A stretch of 64,000 nt of DNA, from positions 2,029,001-2,093,000 of the forward strand of contig CP065955.1 of NCBI GenBank assembly GCA_016126655.1, in the 5' to 3' direction. This stretch comes from Aerococcaceae bacterium zg-1292. Lineage in GTDB: Bacteria; Bacillota; Bacilli; Lactobacillales; Aerococcaceae. The translations under genes and the position numbers were made by a program. Of this stretch, positions 8,854 through 17,486 are shown piece by piece (the stretch's first letter is position 1; every line of letters starts with the position of its first letter). A model generated the notes under the pieces. That model saw only the letters and a list, made by a program, of their open reading frames with translations. It was not told the DNA's origin and ran no database searches.

Positions 8854-9207
8854 GATTCTGGCTCGCTTGGGCACCCTCGACTTCCACTTCGCATAGCTCT
8901 TGAAGCGCCATAACGCTTCGACGACCTTTGCTCCAGTGGTTCGAGGATAAACGCCCGCGCTCACACTATGATGATTCTGGCTCGCTTGGGCACCCTCGAC
9001 TTCCACTTCGCATAGCTCTTGAAGCACCATAACGCTTCGACGACCTTTGCTCCAGTGGTTCGAGGCTAATCGCCCACGCTCACACTATGATGATTCTGGC
9101 TCGCTTAGGCACCCTCGACTTCCACTTCGCATAGCTCTTGAAGCGCCATAGCGCTTCGGCGACCTTTGCTCCAGTGGTTCGAGGATAAACGCCCGCGCTC
9201 GCACTAA
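8854..9207 (-). repeat. hairpin repeat array A, three tandem 119-bp units
   Basis: Units begin at 8854, 8973 and 9092. In the first unit, read on the plus strand, the outer pairs are GGGC (8869-8872) with GCCC (8953-8956) and CCTCGA (8875-8880) with TCGAGG (8941-8946). The invariant pair is CCACT (8884-8888) with AGTGG (8935-8939). The central hairpin is GAAGCG/CGCTTC; the third unit extends it to GAAGCGC/GCGCTTC. The array starts 3 bp after the RNase J2 stop and ends 3 bp before the SD of the ThiT-like gene, with the sense strand matching both genes. Confidence 0.92.
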
Positions 9208-9209
9208 GG

Positions 9210-10892
9210 TTATTCATTTGGCATTTGATAGCTTGAGGCTTCCATAATAATCGGCAATACAACTGGACGGCGTTTTGTTTCTTGATACAAATAGCGGCCT
9301 AATTGCTCGCGAATATCCTGTTTCAATTCATTCCAATCGAAACTGTCGCTCGCTAAATGTTTATCTAATGTGTCTAATGTCATAGTTGAACATGTTTGTA
9401 AAATTTCAATATTTTCTTTTACGTAAATAAAGCCACGCGACGTAATTTGTGGGCCAACTAAGACTTTACCTAAACGACGTGAAATTGTCGCCACTACAAT
9501 AAAGATTCCCTCTTCACTTAAAATACGACGATCACGTAAAACAACGCTACCGATATCACCAACACCGATACCATCTACCAATACATCCCCAGCCTCTACT
9601 TGTTTCGTAATCTGTAGTACCCCTTGATGAAGTTCGATAACATCGCCTAATGCAGGTAATAATAACTGTTCATCCGTATAACCTAATTGTCGCGCTAACT
9701 CGGCATGTGCATTTTGCATACGGTATTCACCATTAACTGGGATTAAATATTTTGGCTTCAAGAAGTTCAACATTAGTTTTAAATCTGTTTGACTCGCATG
9801 GCCGCTCGTACTGATGTGATCGGTAATTTCTTTTACTGTAGCGCCGCAACGATACACTTGGTCTTTAATACGAGCCATTGTCGTCTCAAACGCTAATGAT
9901 GGTGTTGATGCAATATACACTAAATCACCATCTTTAATTCTAACTTGACGATGTTGACCGCGACACATTGCTTCAACTGCCTTGAGTGGCTCACCGACGT
10001 CCCCAGTCTCTAAAATAACCACTTCTTCGTCCGGAGTTGTATTCAAATGCTTAATTTGTCCCAAAATACGGCGGCTCGGAATTTTAATTTTATCCATTTC
10101 TAATGCTGTATCGACAATATCATATAATTCAGTACCAGAGAAAAAGATTTTACGATTTGTTTGATATGCTGCATCCATCACTTGTTGGATACGCGAAATA
10201 TTGCTGCCAATACATGCTACAATCACACGACCATCCGCATTTGAAAAAGTCTCTACAATCTCATCTAGTACACGTAAATCACTAACATTATCAAAACTGC
10301 TCTCTGCATTAGCCGAATCACTTAATAAGGCTAAAACGCCTGTCTCACCGATATCGGTTAAACGTCCAAATTCTGTTTGATATAATGGTGTCGCGCCGGC
10401 ATCAAAACGAAAATCACCCGTGTAAACAATTTGTCCTTCATCGGTATGAATGACAATACCTACAGAACCTGGGATAGAGTGGGTTGTTTTGAAAAATGTC
10501 ACGTGAGCATCTTCAAATTCAATTTCCATTTTTTCATCAATTTTAAAGAAGTTTTCTAACCGGTCGCCCAAGCCTTTAGCTTTAGCCGTAATAGACGCAA
10601 TCGCAATTGTAAATTCAGTCCCAAATACAGGCGCATCTACAACTTCTAATAAATAAGGTAATGCACCTACGGCATCTGCATGTCCATGTGTTAAGAAAAT
10701 TCCGACAATTCGTTCTTTATTGTCCTCCAAGTAAGAAAAATCTGGAATCACATAATCGATACCGAGCATTTCCCCTTCTGGATATACTAAACCACAGTCA
10801 AGCACGAAAATCGATTGGTTCACCTCAACTGCATATAAGTTTTTCCCTGCTTCTCGCACCCCACCGAGTGGGATGATTTGTATTTTACTCAT
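9210..10892 (-). CDS. rnjB: ribonuclease J2
   Basis: 560 residues, metallo-beta-lactamase plus beta-CASP fold with the RNase J C-terminal domain. RNase J acts in mRNA decay and 5' to 3' processing. The metal motif reads THGHADAVG, lacking the HxHxDH of an active RNase J1; the same HGHADA form is found in RNase J2 of Bacillus, which has little activity alone and works in complex with J1. So I call J2. The start is the ATG at 10892 (MSKIQIIPLGG) after AGAGGTG; an upstream in-frame start at 10952 has no support. The stop is followed almost at once by repeat array A. Confidence 0.9.
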   Translation of the reverse strand: MSKIQIIPLGGVREAGKNLYAVEVNQSIFVLDCGLVYPEGEMLGIDYVIPDFSYLEDNKERIVGIFLTHGHADAVGALPYLLEVVDAPVFGTEFTIAIASITAKAKGLGDRLENFFKIDEKMEIEFEDAHVTFFKTTHSIPGSVGIVIHTDEGQIVYTGDFRFDAGATPLYQTEFGRLTDIGETGVLALLSDSANAESSFDNVSDLRVLDEIVETFSNADGRVIVACIGSNISRIQQVMDAAYQTNRKIFFSGTELYDIVDTALEMDKIKIPSRRILGQIKHLNTTPDEEVVILETGDVGEPLKAVEAMCRGQHRQVRIKDGDLVYIASTPSLAFETTMARIKDQVYRCGATVKEITDHISTSGHASQTDLKLMLNFLKPKYLIPVNGEYRMQNAHAELARQLGYTDEQLLLPALGDVIELHQGVLQITKQVEAGDVLVDGIGVGDIGSVVLRDRRILSEEGIFIVVATISRRLGKVLVGPQITSRGFIYVKENIEILQTCSTMTLDTLDKHLASDSFDWNELKQDIREQLGRYLYQETKRRPVVLPIIMEASSYQMPNE

Positions 10893-11048
10893 TTTACACC
10901 TCTGTATTAATTTTTCCACTGTTCTTATAAGAGCAACGCCATTGGCTTTCAACGCGTCATACTCTTTTCGCTAACAATTATTATAACACAATTTCACGTT
11001 AAATGGTTTAGATTAAGCAAGAATGTCACTAGCAATTTTATACCAATC

Positions 11049-11095
11049 TAAAAAAAGGATTGCCCTCATGTCAGTTATGACACGATGACAATCCT
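11049..11095 (-). terminator. terminator after pepF
   Basis: On the minus strand AGGATTGTCATCGTGTCA pairs with TGACATGAGGGCAATCCT and is followed by seven T. It lies 14 bp after the pepF stop. Confidence 0.85.
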
Positions 11096-11108
11096 GCATC
11101 GGTTATGC

Positions 11109-12914
11109 TTATTGTTGTTCTTTTAACAATGCTTCAAATTCATTTAGGCGAGTTTCAAACACATCCAAAGCTGCATCAATATAATCACTTTGCGTCATAT
11201 CTAAACCGGCTGTTTTGATAGTGTCAATTGGATACTGACTGCAACCAGATTTCAAGAATCCTAAGTAACGCTCTAATGCACCTTCTTTGCCCTCTAAAAT
11301 CGCTTTAGCGAACGCAGTAGCTGCAGAAAATCCAGTCGCATATTGGAATACATAATAATCATAGTAGAAGTGTGGAATACGTGACCATTCTAATGCAATT
11401 TCAGAATCTGAATTCACAGCTTCACCATAATATTTTTTATTCAATTCACGGTAATTATCAGATAAAAATTGTTGCGTCAACGGTTGCCCTGCCGCATCAG
11501 ATGTATGCATAAAGTGTTCAAATTCCGCAAATTGCGTTTGACGGAAAACTGTTCCTTTTAAGCCATCTAAGAAATGATTGAGGATATATAAACGAATGGC
11601 TGGTTCTTCATATTTCTCTAATAAATAAGCTGTCAATAAGTTTTCGTTTGTTGTAGACGCAATTTCTGCTAAGAAAATTGAGTAACGACCATAAACATAG
11701 GGTTGGTATTTATGTGATAGGTAACTATGCGCACTATGGCCTAATTCGTGCACTAATGTGTATAACCAATTAACATTATCTTGCCAATTCATTAAAATAT
11801 ATGGATTTGTGTCATACATACCAGATGAATAGGCACCACTACGTTTACCTTTATTTTCATACAAATCAATCCAACGTTCACTAAATGCTTTTTCCATAAT
11901 AGTTAAGTATTCTTCACCTAATGGCGCCAAAGCTTTCATTGTAATCTCTTTAGCTTCGTCGTAAGTCATTTTTATCGGAGCATCGCCTAATAACGGTGTA
12001 TACATATCATACATTTGTAAATCTTCAATGCCTAATAATTGTTGACGCAACGCTGTGTAGCGGTGTAATAAATTCAAGCGATTGCCGACTGTATCTAATA
12101 ATGTATCGTATACTGATTCTGGTATATTATTACTAAATAATGCTGCATGACGTGCAGAGTTAAATCCTCGAACTTTAGCGTTGAAGTTGTGCACTTTAAT
12201 ATTATTAGATAATATGGATGCCATCGTATTTTTAAATTGATCGTAGACTGAATATAATTGTTCAAAAGCATCTTTACGTACACGACGATTTGAACTTTCG
12301 AGCATTTTGCCGTATAAACTATGCGTTAATTGAACTTTATTGCCATCTTCATCTTCAATTTCAGGAAACACCAGGTCAGCATTATTCAATAAACTAAATG
12401 TATTACTTGCACCTTGGAAAACTTCACCTGCTTGTGCTAATAATGTTTCTGATTCTTTTGATAACACATGGGCACGTTGACGCGTAATATTATCCAAGAA
12501 TTGGTCATACGCTTGTAGACGATTATTGCTTTCAATAAAACCTTTCAATGTGTCCTCATCCATGCTATTAACTTCCGGTGAGAAAAACGCTGTGGTCTCC
12601 TCTACTTGATTATATAATTGCATTGCCCGAGCATTCATTTCTTGGTACTTAGCATTCGATTTGTCTTGATCATTTTTTAAATGTGAATAGGTATAAACTT
12701 TAGACATTCTACGTGTTAAACCTAATATCGCATCAATCGCATCTGCTAAACGGTCAGCACTCTCGGATAATGTACCCGCAAAGGCTGCTACGTCTGGCAA
12801 TAATGATTGTATCGCTTCTAATTCAGCTTCTAATGCTGTGTCGGACTCAAATACACTTGTTAAATCCCAAGTATAACGTTCATCCATTGCTTCACGTGTT
12901 TTAACTGTACTCAC
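11109..12914 (-). CDS. pepF: oligoendopeptidase F
   Basis: About 601 residues, M3 family zinc metallopeptidase that cuts short peptides (about 7-17 residues) in the cytoplasm. The zinc motif is VHELGHSAHS, followed by the downstream Glu region (FLAEIASTTNE), and the length is usual for PepF. An ATG at 12920 stands one base after GGAGG, too close; the GTG at 12914 has seven bases of spacing, so I prefer it (the protein differs by two residues). It follows coiA as in most lactobacilli and streptococci, and ends in a strong terminator. Confidence 0.93.
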   Translation of the reverse strand: MSTVKTREAMDERYTWDLTSVFESDTALEAELEAIQSLLPDVAAFAGTLSESADRLADAIDAILGLTRRMSKVYTYSHLKNDQDKSNAKYQEMNARAMQLYNQVEETTAFFSPEVNSMDEDTLKGFIESNNRLQAYDQFLDNITRQRAHVLSKESETLLAQAGEVFQGASNTFSLLNNADLVFPEIEDEDGNKVQLTHSLYGKMLESSNRRVRKDAFEQLYSVYDQFKNTMASILSNNIKVHNFNAKVRGFNSARHAALFSNNIPESVYDTLLDTVGNRLNLLHRYTALRQQLLGIEDLQMYDMYTPLLGDAPIKMTYDEAKEITMKALAPLGEEYLTIMEKAFSERWIDLYENKGKRSGAYSSGMYDTNPYILMNWQDNVNWLYTLVHELGHSAHSYLSHKYQPYVYGRYSIFLAEIASTTNENLLTAYLLEKYEEPAIRLYILNHFLDGLKGTVFRQTQFAEFEHFMHTSDAAGQPLTQQFLSDNYRELNKKYYGEAVNSDSEIALEWSRIPHFYYDYYVFQYATGFSAATAFAKAILEGKEGALERYLGFLKSGCSQYPIDTIKTAGLDMTQSDYIDAALDVFETRLNEFEALLKEQQ

Positions 12915-13036
12915 TGTCATTCCTCCAATAGTGATTATTTAAGCAGAATCGATAGGATGATGCCACTGCATCATCATTCATTTTCACGCTTCAATAATCG
13001 AGTTTATTCATACGTAAAATTTTAACATAACTATAT

Positions 13037-14101
13037 TTATTTGACAAACCATTCATCTTGACTTTTTCTGAAAAGGTGTCCGTAATGTTCAAAGCAGCGA
13101 ATAATAGCCTGCGTCAAATCACTTGTCGTCTCTTTCTCAACCAATGGCATCATAACCAATTGAATGTACTGCTGCTCAATCAATGAAAGGAGATGCACGC
13201 GCATTTGTTCAAATGTTATGGTAACACCAACATCTGCTCGATATAAATACACCCATACTAGTGATAATAACTGCCATGTGGGGGTGCACAATAATAAGCA
13301 TTCCCACGAAGTTGCAAATATCCAATCCGGTACGTCATGTAACGTAATACCTAAACGCCGCAATGCATGGAAAAATGAAAAATAAAGTTCCGCTTGCATC
13401 AAACTTTGTCGCATACGATTTGGATGTAGCTGTCTTTTAGCATGAAATTGTAATTTCTTAGCGGGAAAAGTATTATCAGCAACCAGTAAAGCTGGCACTT
13501 TGTCCATTGACGCAATCGACGTGTGAAAGCAATACCAAGACTCCACACAATATAATATCGGTAAATGACTGTACCGATGTATCGTCTGGGTTTGTATATC
13601 GACTGTATAGCCATGATAGCCAAACGCAGCTTGATAATAAAGTAATTGCTTTTGCCACTTAGAAATTTTCGGGTGCTGCCATTCACAATCATCACTGAAC
13701 CAATAGACATTCGGTGTAAGCTCGCGATAAGCTTGATGTCGCTTCCTGAGTAGTGTTTCATTAATTTTAGACTTTTGAAATTCCAATATCATCGGCGGAG
13801 CAGTGGGATACCACACATCAACTTGTTGTTGAATCGAATCTAACCAATATTCAATGTTACTATTGGGATGTCCTTTCGCTAAAAGTTGCTTAACTTGCTG
13901 ATGATGGGCACTTTCACCTTGATGTTTCGTTTGACGTCCTGCTTGTTGACACGCTTCAAGATGTGCGAAATAATATTTGTGCTTTTTACTCATTTTGACG
14001 ATGACTACTTGATGACATCTCGGACAATAATAGCGCCCTGTCGGACATGTCAATTGCTGAGCATAAACTAATTGATGTTGTTCGTCTAATGCTGCATACA
14101 T
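13037..14101 (-). CDS. coiA: CoiA-like competence protein
   Basis: 354 residues. The N-terminal part has a zinc-finger-like CPTGRYYCPRC pattern, then a nuclease-like region (HHQQVKQLLAKG, VDVWYPTAPPMILEFQKSKI) typical of CoiA. CoiA acts after DNA uptake in competent streptococci. The start is the ATG at 14101, seven bases after AGGAGGTG; the frame is open ten codons further. It sits 54 bp behind mecA and ahead of pepF. CoiA is often kept in species never shown to be competent, so transformation should not be assumed. Confidence 0.85.
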   Translation of the reverse strand: MYAALDEQHQLVYAQQLTCPTGRYYCPRCHQVVIVKMSKKHKYYFAHLEACQQAGRQTKHQGESAHHQQVKQLLAKGHPNSNIEYWLDSIQQQVDVWYPTAPPMILEFQKSKINETLLRKRHQAYRELTPNVYWFSDDCEWQHPKISKWQKQLLYYQAAFGYHGYTVDIQTQTIHRYSHLPILYCVESWYCFHTSIASMDKVPALLVADNTFPAKKLQFHAKRQLHPNRMRQSLMQAELYFSFFHALRRLGITLHDVPDWIFATSWECLLLCTPTWQLLSLVWVYLYRADVGVTITFEQMRVHLLSLIEQQYIQLVMMPLVEKETTSDLTQAIIRCFEHYGHLFRKSQDEWFVK

Positions 14102-14155
14102 CCAAAAACACCTCCTACTCGATAAATACACGAGTAAGAGGCTTAATCACTTTTT

Positions 14156-14860
14156 TTAAAAATTAGTTCCGAAATAGTAAATACTGTCTACTGAACGAAT
14201 CAAGTTACCATATTCTTCTAAAATTGCTAGGGTTGCGGGATGAGATTCACCATAATCAAACATCTTCAACACGCTATAATAGGGTTCACTTCCTGGAACC
14301 AATTCTTCCATGTTGTAAATGTGGAAGTAATAACGTCCCACCATCTCATATAAGTCACCCTCTAAACCATAATCTTTAGCTAATCGAGCAAATTGAATGA
14401 AATCATCTAAGGTTTCAAAGCAGACAACCGGATAACTGTAAAAAGCTTCTTCGTCTAACTCTTCTTCAGCTTTTTCCACTTCATTACTTTGTTCGATAAT
14501 ACTTTTTCTAACTTGTTCAATACGTTCACGTGGCGACATGGATTCGGTGCCATTTTCCTCTGCTTTACGTTCGCGTAGACGCTTGAAAATCTCCGTATCC
14601 CAGAAGTTTTCCATTTCGTCAAAACTTGCACGACTGATATATAATTCAATCCCATTATTACTTGGAATCACTTGGAAAGTAATGGTTTCAGAATCATAAA
14701 ATTGTTGTTCCACGCCTACTTCCGTCAAAATTGAATAGAAAAACTTCTCTACGCTCGTTTGATCACTGATGAGATCAAGAAAATTAATTCCACGCTCTTC
14801 TAAATCCTCTACATCGATAATTACTTTTATTAAATTTTCATTGATACGTTCCATTTCCAT
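14156..14860 (-). CDS. mecA: adaptor protein MecA
   Basis: 234 residues. MecA presents substrates such as competence regulators and Spx-type proteins to ClpC-ClpP. The N-terminal substrate-binding domain (MEMERINENLIKVIIDVEDL) and C-terminal Clp-binding domain (ETLDDFIQFARL, YYFHIYNMEEL) are both clear, with a charged Glu/Arg linker between them. GGGAGGTGAC lies just before the ATG. Its own promoter and a 16-base palindrome are upstream, and spxA precedes it behind a terminator. Confidence 0.93.
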   Translation of the reverse strand: MEMERINENLIKVIIDVEDLEERGINFLDLISDQTSVEKFFYSILTEVGVEQQFYDSETITFQVIPSNNGIELYISRASFDEMENFWDTEIFKRLRERKAEENGTESMSPRERIEQVRKSIIEQSNEVEKAEEELDEEAFYSYPVVCFETLDDFIQFARLAKDYGLEGDLYEMVGRYYFHIYNMEELVPGSEPYYSVLKMFDYGESHPATLAILEEYGNLIRSVDSIYYFGTNF

Positions 14861-14883
14861 CTACGTCACCTCCCTAAAAGTTC

Positions 14884-14946
14884 AAGCTTAATTATACTAT
14901 ACTGCCATTACCAACGCAACAGTACCGCACGTGACAAATTTGTCAC
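14884..14946 (-). promoter_or_regulatory. mecA promoter and upstream palindrome
   Basis: On the minus strand TTGCGT, a 17-base spacer and TATAAT (near 14891-14896) form a promoter about 30 bp before mecA. A perfect 16-base palindrome, GTGACAAATTTGTCAC at 14931-14946, lies just upstream of the -35 and could bind a dimeric regulator. I do not recognise which one. Confidence 0.5.
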
Positions 14947-15030
14947 TTTACAAATTACCTGAACTATGCCTTTTATTTAATAAACGAAATGTCTTTTCTA
15001 AGAACACCAACTTTTTGGGGGAATAGAGAA

Positions 15031-15130
15031 GGCTCCAACATCTTATAGGTCTCCACAAGATGTTGGAGAGCCCTTTCCTATCGCTTAATCAAGTCACTTA
15101 ATCCTAGGTCACCAACATCATTTGACCTAG
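15031..15130. other. two hairpins with shared complementary segment, spxA-mecA gap
   Basis: Hairpin one pairs CTCCAACATCTT (15033-15044) with AAGATGTTGGAG (15057-15068). Hairpin two pairs CTAGGTCA (15104-15111) with TGACCTAG (15123-15130). The loop of hairpin two carries CCAACATC (15112-15119), which is also complementary to GATGTTGG in hairpin one. Alternative or kissing pairing is therefore possible. No coding frame is seen here. Confidence 0.45.
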
Positions 15131-15144
15131 TGCCCTAATAAATA

Positions 15145-15186
15145 ATTAAACAACGCTGAGTCACAAAACTCAGCGTTGTTTTTTCT
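15145..15186. terminator. terminator after spxA
   Basis: A perfect 13-base stem (AACAACGCTGAGT at 15149-15161 with ACTCAGCGTTGTT at 15168-15180) lies 6 bp after the spxA stop. The plus-strand side has six T; the minus-strand side only three, so it is weaker in the spxA direction. Confidence 0.65.
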
Positions 15187-15192
15187 CTAATA

Positions 15193-15591
15193 TTACTCAT
15201 TAACCAAAGCTTGTGCACGCGCTAGTTCTAAAGCACGCACTTCACGTGGTAAGAAGCGACGAATTTCGTCTTCATTAAAACCTATTTGTAATCTTTTTTC
15301 GTCAATTAAAATTGGACGACGCAATAAACCAGGTTTTTGTTGAACAATTTCAAAGAAATCATTTAACGGCATTTCACTAATATCCATATTTAACTCGCTA
15401 TAAGCTTTTGAACGCGTTGATACGATATCTTCCGTACCTTCCTCTGTCATACGTAAAATTTCTTTGATTTCAGTTAATGATAAAGGTTCAGTAAAAATGT
15501 TACGTTCCACATATGGAATTTCATGTTCTTCTAACCATGCTCTTGCCTTACGACATGATGTACAGCTTGGTGTAATATATAAAGTTACCAT
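15193..15591 (-). CDS. spxA: transcriptional regulator Spx
   Basis: 132 residues, ArsC-fold protein that binds the RNA polymerase alpha C-terminal domain and controls thiol and oxidative stress genes. The redox pair is the CxxC in [14 protein letters not shown]. The [24 protein letters not shown] segment is typical. It is degraded through ClpXP. The ATG follows AAAGGATG. A separate transcription unit ahead of mecA, closed by the terminator downstream. Confidence 0.94.
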   Translation of the reverse strand: MVTLYITPSCTSCRKARAWLEEHEIPYVERNIFTEPLSLTEIKEILRMTEEGTEDIVSTRSKAYSELNMDISEMPLNDFFEIVQQKPGLLRRPILIDEKRLQIGFNEDEIRRFLPREVRALELARAQALVNE

Positions 15592-15986
15592 TTATTCGAT
15601 CATCCTTTCGATCTGTAGCGGTAGAAACTAAAACAATTCTTTATAATTTTTCATTTTTTTACTAAGAATCAATCATCCGTCTTTCTAACCATGACAATGA
15701 TTACTGTTAGTATACCATTTTTAGGGTTAAATTTCAATACAATTTTAAAAAGTAATGCGATATTTATTATTTTGTTGATTCAATTTTATGATGCACACCA
15801 CCGAGCGAGGGGCAATTCTTCCTGTTACTTGACTATTCAAAAAAATATCGTTAAGATTAACTTACATGTTTATCCTTGTGTAGCCTGGATTAACTGCAAA
15901 TGATGATAGCGTTACATTCAATAAGAGAGATTGTGCGTTTTTTCATTAAGTATAGACAATTTTTAAAAAATAAAGTGAGGAATCTT
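15592..15986. other. spxA-trpS divergent intergenic region
   Basis: About 395 bp without a convincing gene. An open frame at 15691-15903 has no ribosome site and no recognisable protein character. I looked for a T-box (AGGGTGG-type sequence and specifier hairpin) ahead of trpS and do not see one. Promoters for spxA and trpS must lie here; the AT-rich stretch near 15630-15660 is the likely spxA one. Confidence 0.5.
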
Positions 15987-16973
15987 ATGAAACCGACTAT
16001 TTTCTCCGGCGTTCAACCGACCGGCACGCCAACACTCGGCAATTTTATCGGCGCAATGAAAGGATTCGTTGAGCTACAACACGATTACGATGCCACGTAT
16101 TGTGTGGTCAATCAACATGCATTAACGGTCCCTAAAGACCCTGAACGTTTAAAACAACAAACCTTACAAATGGCAGCTTTATATTTGGCGTTAGGAATCG
16201 ATCCTAATGTCGCTACTATTTTTGTGCAATCAGATATCCCAGCCCACTCCCAAGCAGCTTGGCTCGTCCTTTGCCAAACCGGTTTAGGAGAATTAGAACG
16301 GATGACACAATTCAAAGACAAAGCTGCCAAACAAGAAAGTGTTGGTGCCGGTTTATTATGTTATCCCCCATTAATGGTAGCAGACATTGTTTTACACGAT
16401 ACACAATTTGTCCCTGTCGGTGATGACCAACGCCAACATATCGAGTTAACTCGTAACTTTGTTGACCGATTCAATGCGCGTTATGGTGATAATATCCTTG
16501 TAAAACCTGAAGCGATTTTCCCTAAAGCAGGCGGTCGTGTTAAAAGTTTGCAAAATCCATTAGCAAAAATGAGTAAGTCTGACACCAACGAGAAAAGTTA
16601 TATTTTACTGTTAGATGACCCTAAAGTCATTACGAAAAAAATTAAAGGCGCTGTCACTGATTCATTGGGCATTGTGCAATATGACGTAGAAAACCAACCA
16701 GGTGTGGCTAATTTGCTACATATTTTCTCAAGTTTAAGCGGTCGTTCTATTGACGACTTAGTGAGTGATTACGGTAGCACGGGCTACGGTCGCTTTAAAA
16801 CAGATTTAGCTGAACTGATTACCGATACCTTGGCTCCGATTCAAGCACGCTACGAAAAATTATTAGTCAGCGATGACTTACATGATATCTTAGCTGCCGG
16901 TGCAAAAAAAGCGAGTGTTAGAGCCAATGCAACGCTAGCTCGTATGGAAAAAGCAATCGGTGTCGGATACTAG
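15987..16973 (+). CDS. trpS: tryptophanyl-tRNA synthetase
   Basis: 328 residues, class I synthetase charging tRNA-Trp. The N-terminal SGVQPTGTPTLGNFIGA holds the HIGH-equivalent motif, and KMSKSD the KMSKS loop. The start is the ATG at 15987 (MKPTIFSGVQPTG) preceded by GTGAGGA; an upstream frame extension from 15900 is not part of the protein. It is in the opposite direction to the surrounding genes. The downstream membrane-protein gene begins 23 bp later and may be co-transcribed. Confidence 0.95.
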   Translation: MKPTIFSGVQPTGTPTLGNFIGAMKGFVELQHDYDATYCVVNQHALTVPKDPERLKQQTLQMAALYLALGIDPNVATIFVQSDIPAHSQAAWLVLCQTGLGELERMTQFKDKAAKQESVGAGLLCYPPLMVADIVLHDTQFVPVGDDQRQHIELTRNFVDRFNARYGDNILVKPEAIFPKAGGRVKSLQNPLAKMSKSDTNEKSYILLLDDPKVITKKIKGAVTDSLGIVQYDVENQPGVANLLHIFSSLSGRSIDDLVSDYGSTGYGRFKTDLAELITDTLAPIQARYEKLLVSDDLHDILAAGAKKASVRANATLARMEKAIGVGY

Positions 16974-16996
16974 AAAATATTGACGGAGAAAAGCTA

Positions 16997-17296
16997 ATGA
17001 AATACGTCATTTTTGCATACGCTATTCTATTAATAAGTTCAACTTTTTGGGGTTATAAAAAAGACTTTGGAATATCTATTACGTCGTTGCTAATAAGTGC
17101 ATTGTTATTTATTTCGTCACTGTTAAATTTAATCGTCATAAACAACTTTTTGAGATTAGTAATAACTATTCTGTTACTCGCCATTTCAATTAGCTTTTTC
17201 AATGATAGAAAGCAAAGTGGAAACAAAATTAATTATAGTCACCATTGTATCCGATTCGTTTTCCATTTATTACTGATTTATTCTTTATTTCTATAA
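16997..17296 (+). CDS. small hypothetical membrane protein
   Basis: 99 residues, not recognised. Three or four hydrophobic segments cover almost the whole length (IFAYAILLISSTFWGY, SLLISALLFISSLLNLIVI, VITILLLAISISFF, FVFHLLLIYSLFL) with one short polar loop. GGAG lies nine bases ahead of the ATG, and it closely follows trpS, so expression is plausible. No domain is evident. A strong bidirectional terminator follows. Confidence 0.5.
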   Translation: MKYVIFAYAILLISSTFWGYKKDFGISITSLLISALLFISSLLNLIVINNFLRLVITILLLAISISFFNDRKQSGNKINYSHHCIRFVFHLLLIYSLFL

Positions 17297-17331
17297 TCAT
17301 AATGGCGATGTGAAGCTGGATGAAAATCTAT

Positions 17332-17374
17332 CAAAATGCCCCTTGTACTCAATTAGGTACAAGGGGCTGCTTTT
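17332..17374. terminator. bidirectional terminator between pnp and trpS units
   Basis: GCCCCTTGTAC (17338-17348) pairs perfectly with GTACAAGGGGC (17357-17367), then TGCTTTT on plus and ATTTTG on minus. It serves the convergent trpS and pnp transcripts. Confidence 0.8.
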
Positions 17375-17394
17375 GCTTACTCGCTCTTATTGTA

Positions 17395-17486
17395 TTATTT
17401 CGACTCCATGACGTCCACTTCAATAATCGCTTTTGTGCGTTGCACGCACGTCGTTGACTCCCTTCAGTGGTTCGTCTCGCTATGTT
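17395..17486 (-). repeat. hairpin repeat copy I, partly decayed
   Basis: The invariant pair CCACT (17415-17419) with AGTGG (17466-17470) and a central hairpin GTGCGT (17435-17440) with ACGCAC (17444-17449) are intact, but the outer covarying helices are degraded. It directly follows the pnp stop, in the same sense as pnp. Confidence 0.75.

Noticed and set aside
8839-9207. TPP riboswitch ahead of the ThiT-like gene
   Set aside because: The leader is entirely hairpin repeat; no thi-box motif (CTGAGA-type) is visible.
15691-15903. Possible 70-residue gene ahead of trpS
   Set aside because: No ribosome site and composition like AT-rich intergenic DNA.
15592-15986. T-box leader for trpS
   Set aside because: The conserved AGGGTGG-type T-box sequence and its antiterminator are not present.
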